From Callorhinus ursinus (Eukaryota > Chordata > Mammalia > Carnivora > Otariidae), in assembly GCF_003265705.1 (NCBI RefSeq), contig NW_020312817.1, forward strand, positions 50,505,589 to 50,569,588: a DNA stretch of 64,000 nucleotides, in the 5' to 3' direction. Under the pieces are notes generated by a model. It saw only the letters and a list, made by a program, of their open reading frames with translations. It did no database searches and was not told where the DNA came from. The position numbers and the translations under genes were made by a program. This document shows positions 55,300-64,000 of the stretch, in pieces. The stretch's first letter is position 1. Every line of letters starts with the position of its first letter.

Positions 55300-55715
55300 G
55301 CAACTTCTCGCAAAACATGTCTCTAAAGGCAAGGGAAACAAAGACAAAAATGAACTACTGGGACTTCATCAAGATAAAAAGCTTTTGCACAGCAAAAGAA
55401 ACAGTCAACAAAATCAAAAGACAACCGACAGAATGGGAGAAGGTATTTGGAAATGACATATCAGATAAAGGGCTAGTATCCAAAATCTATAAAGAACTTA
55501 TTAAACTCAACACCCAAAGAACAAATAATCCAAGCAAGAAATGGGCAGAAGACACGAACAGACATTTCTGCAAAGAAGATATACAGATGGGCAACAGACA
55601 CATGAAAAAGTGCTCAACACTGCTCAGCGTCAGGGAAGTACAAATCAAAACCACAATGAGATACCACCTCACACCAGTCAGAATGGCAAAGTCTGGAAAC
55701 AACAGATGTTGGTGA
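55300..55715 (+). pseudogene. L1 ORF2 C-terminal fragment
   Basis: Open for about 130 codons (55317-55715) with a typical L1 C-terminal composition. It is disconnected from the RT part by frame changes. A local near-duplication (gcagcaacttcttcaacttc / gcagcaacttctcgc) lies at 55274-55310. Confidence 0.8.
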
Positions 55716-55998
55716 GGATGCGGAGAAAGGGGAACCCTCCTACACCGTTGGTGGGAATGCAAGCTGGTGCAGCCACTCTGGAAAACAGTATGGAGGTTCC
55801 TCAAAAAGTTGAAGATAGAACTACCACACGGCCCAGCAGTTGTACCACTGGGTATTTACCACAAAGATACAAATGTAGTGATCTGAAGGGGCACCTGCAC
55901 CCCAATGTTTATAGCAGCAATGTCCACAATAGCCAAACTGTGGAAAGAGCCCAGATGTCCATCGACAGGTGAATGGATAAACAAGATGTGGTATGTGT

Positions 55999-55999
<1 letters not shown>

Positions 56000-56029
<30 letters not shown>
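56000..56029. repeat. (CA)n microsatellite in L1 3'UTR
   Basis: About 15 CA units at the position where carnivore L1 3'UTRs commonly carry such a run. Confidence 0.97.
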
Positions 56030-56038
<9 letters not shown>

Positions 56039-56584
56039 TGGAATATTACACAGCCATCAAAAATGAAATCTTGCCATTTGCAACGATGTGGATGGAACTA
56101 GAGGGTATTATGCTAAGGGAAATAAGTCAATCAGAGAAAGACAAGTATCATATGACCTCACTGATATGTGGAATTTAAGAAACAAGGCAGAGGATCATAG
56201 GGGAAGAGAGGAAAAAAATGAAACAAAGTGAAACCAGAGAGGGAGACAAACCATAAGAGACTCTTAATCTCAGGAAACAAACTGAGGGTTGCTGGAGGGG
56301 AGGGGGTTCGAGGGATGGGGTGGCTGGCTGACGGACACTGGGGAGGGCACGTGTTGTAAAATGAGCCCTGGGTGTTATATAAGACCAATGACTCACAGAC
56401 CTGTACCCCTAAAACAAATAATACATTATATGTTAATTAAAAAAAATAAACTCCAATAAAGCTATTTAAAAAAAAAAGGCTCATAGGTTCAGGTACCAGA
56501 GGATCAGGAAAATTTAGGATATTTTATTCTAGCTGGGGGAAACCCTGTGGTAGGTTCAAATCTGAGGGCTATACCCACCTGCAA

Positions 56585-57060
56585 ACCTGTGATGGGCCGA
56601 ACAATGACTCCAAAGATATTCAGACCCTGATCCCTGGAGCCTGTGAGTATAATCTTAAATGGCAAAAGAGACTTTGCAGGTGTGATTAAGTTAAAGGTCT
56701 AGAAATGGGAAGGTTCTGGATTATCCACATCAGTAGGCCCTCCATGTAATCACAAGTGCCCTTGTAAGATGGAGGTATGGGGAGGTAAGAGCTGAGAATT
56801 TGGAAGCAAGAGGCTGAGGAAGGAGTCATGAGCCCCGGAACGCAAGCTTCCTCCAGAAGTTAGGAAATGCAAGGAAGTGGATTCTCCCCTAGGGCCTCCA
56901 GAAGGAGTACAGCCCTGCTGATGCCCTGACTTTAGCCCAGTGAAACTGATGGTGAACTCCTGGCCTCGAGAACAGTAAGGGAATACGTTTGTGCTGCTTC
57001 AGGCCCCCACATTTGTGGTAATTTGTTACAGTGCCATAGGAAACTATATGATAGCCAACC
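56585..57060 (+). mobile_element. MLT1-type LTR (MLT1A/B-like, ERVL-MaLR), near complete
   Basis: 'gatgggccgaacaatgactc', 'cagaccctgatccctggagc', 'ggcaaaagagactttgcagg', 'tgtgattaagttaaaggtct', 'ttctcccctagggcctccag', 'ctcctggcctcgagaacagt', 'tggtaatttgttacagtgcc', 'ataggaaactatatga' are in the MLT1 order. Confidence 0.9.
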
Positions 57061-58434
57061 TCAAACGGATTTAGTATATATTTTATAAATTTTGAATTAG
57101 TCGGAAAAACAAAAACTTTTAAATTTCACATTATATCTGGATTTGTGTGTGTGTGTGTTTTTTTTAATGGGAAAATGAGGCAGCATAGATCTTCCCCATC
57201 AACGTAATAGTGATCCCCCCGAACTGGGTCATGTTCCATCGGCTTCACTGTCTTCCCATGATCTGCTTGCCCCTCTGTCTGCCTGGCTCCTATGGGCATA
57301 GGAGAGTGGTGCCTCCTACTTCGGACTGGTTACCATAGCTTTCTGCATCTGAGGACATGGCCCTGAATGCAGCATCTTCCTCACTAGCATAGATTAGAAT
57401 GATCTCCTTTTTGAGAAGTTCAAGAAGGAAAGAGGGGTCACTTATGAAGCTGCCTAATTAGTTCATCCTGTGTCACTTAGAGCATCTGCTGACTGAAAAG
57501 CCCTTGTTCGCATTATCACAAGGACTCGTTTTGTCTGTCAAGCTTCTGGCCTTTCTAGAATAGAAAGGGTGGGGGAGTCTCTCACATTCACACTTGGCTT
57601 GTTTTTTCCACTGATCGATTTACCCTCTCTTGAAAGGTGCCGTTAGCATCTTAGAGGCCTCTGAAGGGAGGCAGGAGGGGGCCACTGGGGAAGCTGTTCT
57701 TGAGTCTGAGATGTGAACACAGACCCTTTTGGTGATTCGCTTCTGCACAGGTGAGAGGTTGGCAGACTCCGCTGAAATCCTGGGTGAATTACAAGGCATG
57801 AGAAAGAAATCTTAAAAGTGGGTATTAGAATGCTCCAGTATTCAAAAGCCAAGTGCCTCCACTTGAGCTCCTTTCTGGGCACTCCCGCTCTCCTATCCCT
57901 CCAGAAGGTGAGACGGACAGCAAAGCCCAACACCATGAAGGCCTGGGCTCAGGCAGACCTTTCTCAGGTCACATGCTAATGTCGGTCTTTCCACACTCTG
58001 ACCTGGCCCCTTCCAGAAAGACTCACAGCTTTCCAGAAACCTACCCATCTGCCACACCCCTGCCCTACCCAAGAACACCCTAGGCCTCGTCAGCGCACTT
58101 CCCAGCATCTGGACTGTAGCTTGTGCACAGCCTCGTAAAACCACCCCACAAAGGCTTCGGCACCTCCAGTGGAGGCCGCTCAGGGGTCTCCATTCTGAAG
58201 AGGAAATTCGCCTCAGGACACTTTGGCTGCCTCCCTGGCTCTCCTCCCAATGTCCTGTGGTAACTGCTTTGACCAGGGTATAGCCACCCCCTTGCCCAAA
58301 ACATGGCTGCAGACCCTGCCCGGTGTGAATATTATTTGTTAAAAAGAAACATTTTCCTAATCCATAAATAGTTTTGCATTGCCCTTCGTAGAAAATTCCA
58401 TGTCATTAAAGTGGCCTACAGATCCTGGCAGGGT
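57061..58434. other. No feature recognised
   Basis: Repeat-poor DNA with a short GT run at about 57145-57158. The interval 57400-57660 is balanced and repeat-free and might be conserved, but nothing specific supports this. No gene called. Confidence 0.35.
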
Positions 58435-58865
58435 AGCTTCTGCCTTTCTCTCTTGCTGTCCCACTCAGTGCTCAGGCCACACCAGCCTTAATACTCATAA
58501 TGGCATAAACACTCCCAGCTATTCCCTGTCTTGGGCCTTTGCACAAACCCTTTCTTCTTTATGCAAATTCTCCTGGGATTCTTTTCCTCTTCTCGTCTTT
58601 CTCTGGTCTTGCCTAATGTAATTTCCTCAGGGAATCCTTCCCTGACCTCCCAACCTGACTGAAGTTCCCCTGTATAGTTCCCCACATAGAACCCTATACT
58701 ACAGATTCCCATAATCCTCTGCTGTCCCTTGTCATTTGCAGTTTTATATGTTTGGTGTTATGTAGTTATTGTCTCCCTCCTGAGAGTTCCTCTCCTCATG
58801 GGAGGAGCTTCCTGAGAGGCTTTGTCGTCTGTCCCACATTTGTTGAATCCATAAATGAACAAAAG
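58435..58865 (+). mobile_element. L2 LINE 3' end
   Basis: 'tcttgggcctttgcacaaac', 'cagggaatccttccctgacc', 'tcccaacctgactgaagttc', 'cccacatttgttgaatccat' follow L2. Confidence 0.8.
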
Positions 58866-59319
58866 GGAACCATTTACAAAGATGCTTTCTCCCCCTCCAT
58901 TCCCAACAATTTAAAATACGAAGGGCTTCTTACTGTTTTGAACCTTTGTATTTAAAATAGGATGTTGGACGTATCTTTATAATTTGCCAAACCAAAAGGC
59001 CCAAGGCTTAAGGGTTTTTCTCAAAATAAAGGTGAAGTCAGTCAGCAGAGGTGATGTCCAGGAACACAAGGAAGTCCCATAGCTCCTTCCGGATGGGGAC
59101 TGACAGGCTGAGTCCTCTGGGACTCTGAGGCTAAGGTCTCTGCAGAGGGAAGTTTTCCTCAGCACAGGGCCCAGGGTGGGGAGGCCGGCTCTGAGATGAG
59201 GGACGCTGAACACACAGCTCCCCTTTCCTCAGCAACCCACAGAATTCCTGGCCTTCTCTCATGTGCTATGACCTCTTCGTCTCTGTTAATGGGTATTCCG
59301 GCTCCACCCCAAGTGGTTT
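58866..59319. other. No feature recognised
   Basis: Unassigned DNA between L2 and antisense L1. Confidence 0.35.
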
Positions 59320-59890
59320 GCTGTTTTTAATCATCTGGAAATGAACATCCTTATACAAAGATCTTTGAACACTTGTTTTTTGTTTTTTTTTGTTTTTAAT
59401 TTATTTATTTTAGGGACAGAGAGAGAGAGCAGGGGGAGGGGCAGAGGGAGAGAGAGAGAGACTCTCGAGCAGACTCTGCGCTGAGTGTGCAGCCTGACAT
59501 GGGGCTTGATCTCATGACCCCGAGATCATGACCCCAACCGAAACCGAGAGTCAGATGCTTAACCGACTGAGCCATCCAGGCACCCCAGATCTTTGAACAC
59601 TTGTGTGAGGATTTCCACAGGGTAAATTCCTAGAAATGGAATTGCCAGATTAAAGGAATGACCCATTTTAAATTGTTGATGGGTACTGCTGAATTGATCC
59701 TCAAGAAGTCTGTACCAGTTCAGACTCACACCAAGGGTGTCCTTTGGCCCCCCCACGCTGGATACCACTGTTGTGCTAATTTGTAATTTTAAACTAGTAG
59801 TGAGGTTAAGTGTTTTTTCATATGTTTAGTTACCCTTTGTATTTCCCCTGTGAACTGTTTATTCAAATTCTATGAGCAGTTCAGCTAGAG
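59320..59890 (-). mobile_element. L1M fragment, antisense, split by a Can-SINE
   Basis: 'gaaatgaacatccttataca', 'ggtaaattcctagaaatgga', 'attgccagattaaaggaatg', 'tttcatatgtttagttaccc' follow antisense L1M. Confidence 0.8.
59377..59586 (-). mobile_element. Older Can-SINE, with 18-base perfect TSD
   Basis: Minus-strand copy ending in gagccatccaggcacccc. The perfect TSD agatctttgaacacttgt at 59359-59376 and 59587-59604 is the longest in the window. Confidence 0.97.
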
Positions 59891-59929
59891 CCCTGAACAT
59901 AAAAAAACAAAAAACAAAAAAACTCCTAT

Positions 59930-60780
59930 ATTTTATTCTATTACTTGAGTGAGGTTTTAATGTCCAGATCTTTAACCTATCAAGCATCATTTTTTTTATG
60001 AATTGGAACTCTAACTTTGTGTTTAATATTTATTACTATTATTTTTTAAAGTTTATTTACTTCTTTATTTTTAAGTAATCTCTATACCCAATGTGGGACT
60101 TGAACTCACAACCCCAAGATCAAGAGTTGCATGCTCTACCGACTGAGCCAGCCAGGTGCCCCTATTACTATTGTTTTTTACAGATGGAAATTAAAGTTGT
60201 CCTTTTCCTACATATTTGAAATACCATCTTTATCACAGATTAAATTCTTTACACAAGTGTAAGACTGTTTCCAGACTCTATTCTGTTCCTGCTGACCATT
60301 TGCCTGCTTCTGGCTCCACCCCACATTGTCTTAATCATTGCAGCTTTATAACACATGCCTGGTACCTGGTAGGCTCTCAACAAATACTTGTTACTCTGCA
60401 TCTATTCTTTTGAATATACTTTAGAGTCAATAATGTTATTTTAAAACTGAGATTTTCGTTTCTTCTACTCTCAAACTCCTTGAGCAACTTTGTTTTAGGT
60501 ATATCTTTTATTGATAGTATATTTTTGCATTTTTAAACCGTAGCTGAAAGTATTTCTTTGAGTCGGCCAGTTTCTCCTATTCAGCTATTGTTATAAAGAT
60601 AGATAGATTTTCTCTTGTCATCTTTTATAATTTCAGATTGTTTTTTAATATGCCCTTGCTGCTTTCCATCATTTGCTTTCTGGTCTGTTTTCTTTATTGT
60701 TTCTCCCTACCCCTCAAAATTTGAAAAATATATAACTTTTAAATATTAATCTTCATTTTTTAACTTTTAAACAAATATCC
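59930..60780 (-). mobile_element. L1M fragment, antisense
   Basis: 'tgaaataccatctttatcac', 'ttaatcattgcagctttata' and 'tcttttattgatagtatatt' follow antisense L1M. A short L2/MIR-like tail (gcctggtacctggtaggctc) lies inside. Confidence 0.6.
60041..60162 (-). mobile_element. Archaic tRNA-like Can-SINE, with perfect TSD
   Basis: Short element (about 122 bases) that is mostly a tRNA-like head: 'tgctctaccgactgagccag' (A-box) and 'cttgaactcacaacccc' (B-box side) on the minus strand. A 10-base TSD, tattactatt, lies at 60031-60040 and 60163-60172. Same archaic type as the copy at 41380. Confidence 0.93.
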
Positions 60781-60839
60781 TTAAGCCTGTATAACTGCAA
60801 AGAGGAGAGGAGAGTCACTCCTCTCAGAAACCAAGACAG

Positions 60840-61080
60840 CAAGCAGACGAAAAATAGAGATATTGAGGATCTAAAAATATAACTACTACATTTGATGTAT
60901 TAGGTATAATGGAATTCCACACCCAAGAGAGAATTCATATTCTTTTTGAGCACAGGAAGAACATTTGCACTGGCCATAATAGGAGCTGTAATAAATTTCA
61001 CAGAATAATTACATACCGGTAATGTCATCTGCCTGTAATGCACAAAATTATAAATTAATAACAAAAGTAAGGCTTAAAAG
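60840..61080 (+). mobile_element. L1M ORF2 fragment
   Basis: 'agagagaattcatattcttt', 'aagaacatttgcactggcca' and 'acaaaattataaattaataa' loosely follow the L1M ORF2 endonuclease end. Confidence 0.55.
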
Positions 61081-61489
61081 CACATGCCTCTTGCAATTTT
61101 GCTCACTCTGCTGTCCCCCTCAGATCTGTCCTACCTGCCCTTCCCTCCTGGACTGGTAGATGACTCTGGGAAACTTGAAATTCTCACTCTACACAGCAAT
61201 TCAGGTTCTCCAGGTCTCCTAAAAAACTTAGCTCCTAGGCCAACTTTCTTCATCTGGAACTCCTCCAGGTACCCAGCAGAAACAAAAGGGTCATCTTCTG
61301 ACTTACTGGGATCTGCCCTTCTAAGAAGTTTTTAGTGGCAACCTCACACACAACCACCATCTATTGGCTTTCATGCCCATCTCCATGAAAAAGAAATAAG
61401 TAAGCTACAAATACTGTGGAAATTCCCCTTTTGTCTCTCCCTTACTCCCCTACCTCTTGGGCATGTTTTATGCTTTTTGTTCATTTTGA
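61081..61489. other. No feature recognised
   Basis: Contains an 83-codon plus-strand open frame (61084-61335) of no recognised family, see the rejected list. Confidence 0.35.
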
Positions 61490-61990
61490 AATCAACAAAT
61501 ATTATTGAGCACCTACTACATGTCAGGCACTGTGGAGGAAGCTGAGGATGGAGATGAATTAGACAGTGTGGTCCCTGCTCTCATGGACCTTATGGTCAAG
61601 CAGGGAGAGAGATGTGAAAGCAAATAGCCACCCAAACCAGTATAGCGTTGCCCTTGGGGACAATAATGAGAGCCTGTGGTAAGGAGATTCTACCCAGCTA
61701 GGGAGGCCAGGCAAAGCTGGATTGACAGAGGGATGCTGGAATGATATCAACAGAAGAGTAGGAGCTACTTTGGCAAAGAGGAGAGGAGAGTGTGCCAGGC
61801 AGAAGAAACAGCAGTTGCAAAGGCCCTGTGGCAGAAGGGAGCAAGGTAAAATACAAGAGACTGGAAGGAGGACTGCTTGACTAGACCACTATGAAGCAAG
61901 GAGAGGCTGTGGGTTGGCATCAGGTCATGTGGGTCTTGCTGGCCAGACTGAGGATGGCTGCCCTTGTTCGAAAAGCAATGAGAAACCATT
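61490..61990 (+). mobile_element. Ancient mammal-wide repeat, family not assigned
   Basis: 'attgagcacctactacatgt', 'ccctgctctcatggacctta', 'ttgcaaaggccctgtggcag' and 'tgtgggttggcatcaggtca' follow a very common old repeat. The best preserved copy of this group in the window. Confidence 0.7.
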
Positions 61991-62099
61991 ACAATTTTGT
62001 TTTGTTTAATTTTAATTTATTATTGTTAAATATAACACAAATTCTGAAAATCAAATAAAGCAAATGTACCTTTTAATGAATTACTATCAAGTAAACATC
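61991..62099. other. AT-rich spacer
   Basis: No feature recognised. Confidence 0.4.
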
Positions 62100-62395
62100 A
62101 CGGGAGGGAGGAGATGAATGAGACATGATGACCAAATGCAGTGTGGGATCCTGGACTGGAACCTGGGACAGAAGAAATTATGTTAACGGAAAAATTGGTG
62201 AAATCTGAATAAAGTTTGTAGCCTAGTTAATGATATTGTTGGTTTCTATTGGTTTCTTAATTTGGACAAATGTATTTGTAAAATGTTAACATTAATGGAA
62301 GCTAGGTGAAGAGTGTACGGGAACTCTCTGGTTTATCTTTGCAACTTTTCTGTAAAATCTGGTATTATCCCAAAATTTAAAACCAAATTTTAAGC
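62100..62395 (+). mobile_element. L1M 3' end
   Basis: 'gtgggatcctggactggaac', 'aaaaattggtgaaatctgaa', 'taaaatgttaacattaatgg', 'aagctaggtgaagagtgtac', 'gggaactctctggtttatct' and 'gcaacttttctgtaaaatct' are diagnostic. Confidence 0.92.
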
Positions 62396-62744
62396 CATTG
62401 GTAGCCCAGACTGAATTGAAGGCTTATTATCACACTCCAGGCTTCTCTGTTCCATTTGGTTTCTTCCTTCTTTCCCACACTCCTCTATGACTCCAAACAG
62501 GCCACCTGGTGCCCACATCCAAATTCCTACGATCTAGTCTGTTCTCTCTAGCCACCAGGAGCTAGGAATGAAACCTAGGAATTTCTCCAGCAGGAGGCCA
62601 AGGTGGTCAGAGGCTTCATTCATGCTTGGCCATTCTCAAGCTGTAGGCCCTTGAGCAAAACTCTTCCTTGCCTTGGTTTTAGTCTTCTGTAAAATAAGCA
62701 AACTGTTCTCATGCATGTACCACCTTCATGATTTTTAATTGCCC
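62396..62744 (+). mobile_element. Unassigned DNA with a MIR fragment at about 62620-62710
   Basis: 'ctgtaggcccttgagcaaaa', 'ctcttccttgccttggtttt' and 'agtcttctgtaaaataagca' follow MIR, plus strand. The first 220 bases are unassigned. Confidence 0.55.
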
Positions 62745-63110
62745 TAGTCCTGGAATCATTTCTCAAAGGAGTCTTGTTCTTTTTCCTAAACAATCATACT
62801 TAGAAACCATGATCTGGGTGGTGGATGTGCTCATTGCTATTGGTGTGTTTACTAATTTTTTTTTAAAGATTTTATTTATTTATTTTTGAGAGAGAGAGAT
62901 CGAGCAGGGGGAGGAGCAGAGGGAGAGGGACAAGCAGACTCCGTGCTGAGCACAGAGCCCGACGCGGGGCTCTATCTCACAACCCCGAGATCATGACCTG
63001 AGCCGAAACCAAGAGCCGGATGCTTAACTGACTGGGGCACCCAGGCGCCCCATGTTTACTTATTTTTTAAAATGTATTTTTCTTGTTTCTAGGTTCCTCT
63101 TCTAGCTCTT
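62745..63110 (-). mobile_element. L1M 3'UTR, antisense, first fragment
   Basis: 'cttagaaaccatgatctggg' and 'tgtgctcattgctattggtg' correspond to the part of the UTR far from the poly-A. Split by the SINE at 62854. Confidence 0.75.
62854..63052 (-). mobile_element. Older Can-SINE, with short TSD
   Basis: Minus-strand copy ending in gcacccaggcgcccc. TSD tgtttact lies at 62846-62853 and 63053-63060. Confidence 0.94.
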
Positions 63111-64000
63111 TTTTCCTTGCAATGTTCTTTTTGAAAAAACTGGATTGTTTATCCTGTGGTTTCCAGCAGCCTGGTTTTTGCTGATTGTACCTCTGAGTCG
63201 TTCACATTTTTCTCTGTCCATATAGTTCCTGTAAAGAGGCTTGATCAGATTCTGGTTAGACTTTTTGGACAAGACTACTTCATAGTTGGTGGTGTGTTCT
63301 TCTATTAGGAGGCATATAATTCCTGGTTATTTCTTTCGGTGTGATTCAGCGGCCATTGATAATCACTGCCTGGATCTATTTATTCATTAGGGGCTGGAGA
63401 TGGTGACACTCCAATTCAATCATTTCTTCTTCATTCATTTGCTGGAACACTTCTATAAAGAGAGGCTTCTCCTTTACTATTTTGTTACCTAATGTTACAG
63501 TTCCTACGGAAGGGGCAGGATTCTTTCCCTTTATTTAGCAGTTTTCAAAATAAAGCAACATTTGTCACCCCATTGATCACCAGGGTTGATTTGTCTAATC
63601 TGGCCAGCTAGATGTGTGTCCCCTTCCTCCCAGACCACTCCTGTGTGTGCCTTCTGAAGCCGTGCACTTGGTCCCTCAGTAGAAGAGGATAACCTTCCCT
63701 GACAGAGAAGGACCATCCTTCTGTCAAGGCTGTGTGAATAGCTGTGCTAGGACCTCCAAAATTTTTTTCTTAGCATCTTCTCATGATGAGAGATTTAACT
63801 TTAAAAAATCATCATGAAATCGTGGATTTAAATATATTTAATATATTTCAATCCATGGATTATTATCCTTGGTCGTTTATTGTACCTTTGTACCCTCGCT
63901 CTATTTATTGTACCTTTGGCCAGTGGAAGCTTCTCAAGTTGGCTTCTGAGTCCTTTCTGACAATCCTAGTAGTATTTAATGGCTTTCCTCCCATATGGCA
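63111..64000 (-). mobile_element. L1M 3'UTR, antisense, second fragment, running off the window
   Basis: 'aaactggattgtttatcctg', 'aagaggcttgatcagattct', 'gacttcatagttggtggtg'-like DNA, 'tccatggattattatccttg' and 'tggccagtggaagcttctca' occur in antisense UTR order. Its first part is closer to the poly-A than the fragment at 62745, so the two are separate copies. 63520-63830 is poorly alignable. Confidence 0.7.

Larger units (their letters stand above)
52497..56478 (+). mobile_element. Carnivore-type L1, 5'-truncated in ORF2, about 4 kb
   Basis: The youngest L1 in the window. It starts in the endonuclease part of ORF2, runs through RT and the C-terminal region to a carnivore-specific 3'UTR ('gggtgttatataagaccaat', 'acctgtacccctaaaacaaa') and poly-A at about 56467-56478. 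Several indels break the reading frame and one Can-SINE is inserted. It begins immediately after the L1M 3' end at 52490. No ORF1 or 5'UTR. Confidence 0.93.

Noticed and set aside
60041..60162. tRNA-like sequence on the minus strand (also at 41380-41480).
   Set aside because: It is the tRNA-derived head of an archaic Can-SINE with TSD and A-rich tail. The acceptor stem is not maintained, so it is not a functional tRNA gene.
61084..61335. 83-codon open frame with a balanced composition and a hydrophobic start.
   Set aside because: No homology recognised, no splice or promoter context, and length is within chance expectation.
1..64000. CRISPR-like arrays, bacterial operons or phage genes.
   Set aside because: Regular spaced repeats are absent. 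All repeats are eukaryotic retrotransposons or microsatellites, and the composition is mammalian.

Overview
The window reads as nuclear intergenic or intronic DNA of a caniform carnivore, most likely an arctoid (bear/panda, seal or mustelid group). The main evidence is about 27 copies of a tRNA-Lys-type Can-SINE with the arctoid-style head (GGTGGCTCAGTCGTTAAGCG) and a pyrimidine-rich tail ending in AAATAAATAAAATCTT plus poly-A. They differ from the typical dog and cat subfamilies as I know them. Carnivore-type L1 3' ends agree. I found no protein-coding gene, tRNA, rRNA or CRISPR array that I can support. Every longer open frame lies in a repeat, in a microsatellite, or in GC-rich DNA that is open by chance.

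Layout. 1-10.8 kb: decayed L1M ORF2 and 3'UTR pieces heavily interrupted by Can-SINEs, then a class III (ERVL-like) endogenous retrovirus remnant on the minus strand (about 7.5-10.0 kb). 10.8-19.6 kb: mixed DNA with MIR, MER5, MLT1 and L2 fossils and a few SINEs. 19.6-33.2 kb: GC-richer and free of Can-SINEs from about 21.06 to 33.24 kb. It holds a CpG island (about 22.2-23.3 kb), two strong CTCF-like motifs and two stretches that look like conserved non-coding regulatory DNA (27.2-27.6 and 30.7-30.85 kb). 33-39 kb: antisense L1M, L2, MIR, and an MLT1 LTR split by a Tigger-like DNA transposon; a third CTCF-like motif lies at 38.9 kb. 39.6-46.1 kb: nested L1s and SINEs. 46.1-48.7 kb: lower repeat density. 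48.7-56.5 kb: a block of L1 remnants, ending with a 5'-truncated carnivore L1 of about 4 kb with a recognisable but frameshifted reverse transcriptase. 56.6-64 kb: MLT1, L2 and L1M fossils, with L1M 3'UTR running off the right edge.

The functional signal is concentrated at 19.6-39 kb: a CpG island next to two same-direction CTCF-like sites, a third such site 16.6 kb further on, and a repeat-poor interval between them. This looks like a regulatory neighbourhood of a gene outside the window. I do not see a new multi-gene system here. The remainder is a readable record of layered retrotransposition, with many target-site duplications (TSDs) that give the insertion order.

Limits: repeat names come from recognition by eye. 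Boundaries without a stated TSD are good to about 10-30 bases.
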